Below, in pieces: positions 33,062 to 34,855 of a stretch of DNA of 34,855 nt (positions within the stretch are counted from its first letter, which is position 1; the number at the start of each line of letters is the position of its first letter). The notes beneath the pieces are model-generated. The model saw only the letters and a program-made list of their open reading frames with translations. It was not told where the DNA came from and did not search any database. The translations under genes were made by a program, and so were the position numbers. Origin of the DNA: Acidobacteria bacterium RIFCSPLOWO2_12_FULL_65_11 (GTDB lineage Bacteria; Acidobacteriota; Vicinamibacteria; Vicinamibacterales; CAVVIG01); the NCBI GenBank assembly GCA_001767495.1, contig MELA01000123.1, forward strand, positions 1,727-36,581, written 5' to 3'.

Positions 33062-33190
33062 AGCCGGACACTACGACCCATCCACGGTCCGGCTGAAGCC
33101 GGACACTACGTACTGTCCACGGTCCGGCTGAAGCCGGATCCCGCGCGCATCGATCGTAACGTGTTACGTGGCGTCCGGCTTCAGCCGGAC
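33052..33190 (-). repeat. Right REP array of the RAYT unit
   Basis: Minus-oriented REPs lie at 33052-33074 and 33087-33109. A third copy at 33122-33139, ending GGAT, keeps the 35-bp period, and a headless palindrome lies at 33173-33190. The first contains the RAYT stop codon, and the last contains the stop of the convergent amidotransferase gene. The remainder of the gap holds nothing else recognisable. Confidence 0.92.
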
Positions 33191-33882
33191 TTTACGGAAG
33201 CGGCGGCTTCGAGGAAGCCTTCGAACAGCGGCCGAAATTCGCCGGTGCGCCAGAAGTTCTCCGGATGCCACTGGACCCCGAGACAGAAACGCCGGCTCGA
33301 ATCCTCAATCGCCTCGATGAGGCCGTCGGGCGAAGTGGCCGAGACGCGGAACCCGCGGGCGACATCCTTGACCGCCTGATGATGCCGGCTGTTCACGTCG
33401 CACGTGTCGGCGTCGCTCAGCCGCTCGCGCATCAGCTTCGAGAGCAGGGAATCCTTCTCGATCCACACTTCATGGGCCAGCGAGTACGGCTGGTTGGGCG
33501 GCACCGTCAGGCCGTGCGACACCGATCCGGTGACCTGCGACGGCACGTCCTGTACGAGCGTGCCCCCACAGGCGACATTGAGCACCTGAATGCCTCGGCA
33601 GATGCCGAAGATGGGCAGGTCGCGCTCGCGCGCGGCGGTGACGAGCCCAATCTCGAATTCGTCGCGCGCCGGATCGACGTCCTTCACGGTGGGGTGCGGG
33701 GCTTCCCCATACTGCCCGGGGACCACATCGTCGCCCCCGGTCAACAGGAGCCCCTCGACGCCCGTCAGCGCGGCCTTCAGGCCCATGGACGGCTCGAGAA
33801 TCCGAACCTCACCCCCGACGTGCAGGATGGCCTGCCGATAGTCCTCGATCTTGCGACAGGACGTAATACCGATCAGAGGCAT
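33181..33882 (-). CDS. Class I glutamine amidotransferase, gamma-glutamyl-GABA hydrolase-like (peptidase C26)
   Basis: A 233-residue cytoplasmic hydrolase of the PuuD/peptidase C26 group, which cleaves gamma-glutamyl amide bonds. MPLIGITSC opens the protein, EGLLLTGGDDVVPGQYGE follows, the nucleophile Cys is in FGICRGIQVLNVACGG, and the catalytic His is in LGVQWHPENFW. ATG 33882 is preferred; the open frame extends 11 residues upstream (to 33915), but those come from an AAGTCTCAAGTC repeat. The stop TGA lies in a REP palindrome (33173-33190), so the last residues KSG are repeat-derived. No polyamine or GABA genes are nearby, so the in vivo substrate is open. Confidence 0.88.
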   Translation of the reverse strand: MPLIGITSCRKIEDYRQAILHVGGEVRILEPSMGLKAALTGVEGLLLTGGDDVVPGQYGEAPHPTVKDVDPARDEFEIGLVTAARERDLPIFGICRGIQVLNVACGGTLVQDVPSQVTGSVSHGLTVPPNQPYSLAHEVWIEKDSLLSKLMRERLSDADTCDVNSRHHQAVKDVARGFRVSATSPDGLIEAIEDSSRRFCLGVQWHPENFWRTGEFRPLFEGFLEAAASVKSG

Positions 33883-33885
33883 ATC

Positions 33886-33946
33886 AAGTCTCAAGTCCCA
33901 AGTTTCAAGTCTCATGGCCAGCCTTGAGACTTCAGACTTGAGACTT
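33886..33946. repeat. AAGTCTCAAGTC inverted repeat between the amidotransferase and argS
   Basis: AAGTCTCAAGTC (33886-33897) is perfectly inverted as GACTTGAGACTT (33935-33946); between them AGTTTCAAGTCTC and TTGAGACTTC are further variants. It fills the 72-nt gap and would fold into a hairpin just upstream of the amidotransferase ATG and downstream of argS. A related element lies at 11169-11218. Confidence 0.75.
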
Positions 33947-33954
33947 ACACTCCG

Positions 33955-34855
33955 CTACATTCGCACTGGTACTTCTATCCCCATCACATCCAGTGCGCGC
34001 GTCAGCTGCTGGCGGAAGTATCCCCCCCCCACGGCGCGCCAGCCTCTCCGGTGCGCCTGTTCCTCGTTAATGACGGGGTAGCGGTGATAGAAGGCGTTGA
34101 AGAGCTGCGCCAGGCCGAAGGCATACTTCGCGAGCACCGAGAACTCCAGCGAGCGAACGACCTGGTCAACGATCTCATCGAGGCGCGCGGCTTCAAGGAC
34201 GAGCGCCCAGAGGTCGCTCGACTCGCCGGTCAATTCTTCGGCCGAGAGCTCGTCGAGCCCTCGTGCCAGGTCGGCGTCAGTCAGTCCTTCGCGCTCCCGC
34301 AGCTTGTGGAAGATGTTGTTGGCCCGCACGACGGCGTACTGGAGGTACGGACCAGAGTCGCCCTCAAAGCTCAGGGCCTCCTCGATGTCGAACACGATGA
34401 TCTTGCCCCGCGAGTACTTCAACATGAAGTACCGGATCGCCGCGACCGCGATTTGAGACGCGACCAGCCGCCGCTCGTCAGGCGAGAAATCGGGATTTCG
34501 TTTGGCGACCTCGGTCGAGGCCTTGTCGGTGAGTAGATCGAGCAGGTCGTCGATCTTCACGCCCAGACCCAGACGGCCCGACACATCAACGAAAGGTTTG
34601 TGGGCCCCCTCGGTGCCAGGCGTGATGTGGTAGCCGAGCTCACGTGCCGTCGCGTGTGACAACGCGACCATCTCGTAAGAGAAGTGAATAGCGTTATCGG
34701 CCTCGCGCTGGTGGCCGAGCGTGCGAAGCGCCTGTACGAGGAGCGCCTGGAGGTACGCCTGCCGCGAGTCGATGACGTTGTATGTGCGCTTCGCGCGGCC
34801 AAACGTCGGAGCGGCCGCGTCGCCCTTCTCGGACGTCGTCGACCATAGGGGACGG
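33955..34855 (-). CDS. argS: Arginine--tRNA ligase, C-terminal part (5' end outside window)
   Basis: The frame is open from the window edge to the stop at 33955, about 299 residues. Reading inward from the edge it gives TFGRAKRTYNVIDSRQAYLQ, LRTLGHQREADNAIHFSYEM and VALSHATARELGY, followed by the KMSKS-loop region VDVSGRLGLGVKIDDLLDLL. The C-terminal anticodon-binding domain follows: RYFMLKYSRGKIIVFDIEEA, SFEGDSGPYLQYAVVRANNI and the end ALDVMGIEVPVRM. These are characteristic of class I arginyl-tRNA synthetase. The HIGH region lies outside the window. An internal ATG at 34671 is not the start. Confidence 0.93.
   Translation of the reverse strand, partial: RPLWSTTSEKGDAAAPTFGRAKRTYNVIDSRQAYLQALLVQALRTLGHQREADNAIHFSYEMVALSHATARELGYHITPGTEGAHKPFVDVSGRLGLGVKIDDLLDLLTDKASTEVAKRNPDFSPDERRLVASQIAVAAIRYFMLKYSRGKIIVFDIEEALSFEGDSGPYLQYAVVRANNIFHKLREREGLTDADLARGLDELSAEELTGESSDLWALVLEAARLDEIVDQVVRSLEFSVLAKYAFGLAQLFNAFYHRYPVINEEQAHRRGWRAVGGGYFRQQLTRALDVMGIEVPVRM

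Larger units (their letters stand above)
32471..33110. mobile_element. RAYT transposon-like unit (REP doublet - tnpA - inverted REP doublet)
   Basis: A plus-oriented REP doublet (32472-32494 and 32507-32529, 35-bp period) lies left of the RAYT gene. Its exact reverse complement lies on the right (33052-33074 and 33087-33109). Including one flanking base, the inverted repeats are 59 bp and perfect, spacer included (CGTGGATGGGTC on the left, GACCCATCCACG on the right). No target-site duplication is evident outside the ends. The perfect match suggests recent movement or ongoing homogenisation by the encoded transposase. Confidence 0.85.

Noticed and set aside
33052-33190. CRISPR-like array (regular 35-bp period)
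   Set aside because: Units are palindromic REPs with short, partly conserved spacers, next to a RAYT; there are no cas genes.

Overview
The window looks like a high-GC chromosome segment from the Acidobacteriota, most likely class Vicinamibacteria. The evidence is two tandem proteins of the acidobacterial VWFA-related family (TIGR03436 type), many DUF5916/VWFA-style secreted proteins, and a dense population of small GTAG-headed palindromes whose translations (VVSGFSRT, VRLKPDTT, SAFRRT) I associate with that group. The taxonomic call is an inference from family recognition, not from a search. I see no tRNA, rRNA, CRISPR array, prophage or replication origin.

Layout. Positions 1-4407 (minus) hold a frameshifted, window-truncated fused MFS/spermidine-synthase membrane protein and a secreted M1 metallopeptidase. 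Positions 4517-8714 (plus) hold a membrane sulfatase/LTA-synthase-like enzyme and a TMTC-like membrane protein with C-terminal TPRs. Positions 8828-12771 (minus) hold a DUF5916 outer-membrane protein and an exported metallo-beta-lactamase-fold hydrolase. Positions 13025-16977 (plus) hold two VWFA-related paralogues, followed at 17082-19052 by a multipass membrane protein with visibly lower GC. At 19169-21325 lies a second copy of the sulfatase, split by an in-frame TAA in its first membrane helix.

The right half is mostly housekeeping: glutamate dehydrogenase (minus), then a plus-strand run comprising a B12-dependent acyl-CoA mutase with isobutyryl-CoA-mutase specificity residues, a response regulator, valS, nadC, birA, coaX, a conserved hypothetical and a TrmA/RlmD-type RNA methyltransferase. 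Many of these genes overlap or nearly touch. The window ends with a class I glutamine amidotransferase and the 3' part of argS on the minus strand.

The most striking system is a RAYT (REP-associated tyrosine transposase, HUH/Y1 family) at 32558-33061. It is bracketed by perfect inverted copies of a 59-bp REP doublet. About 18 related REP palindromes are scattered through the window, including inside the coding sequences of valS and the TMTC-like gene, where they stay in frame. REPs also supply the stop codons of the RAYT and the amidotransferase. At least three unrelated small repeat families (AAGTCTCAAGTC, TTGCAGATT and CCACGGAGG types) occupy other gene boundaries, so short mobile palindromes strongly shape gene ends here.
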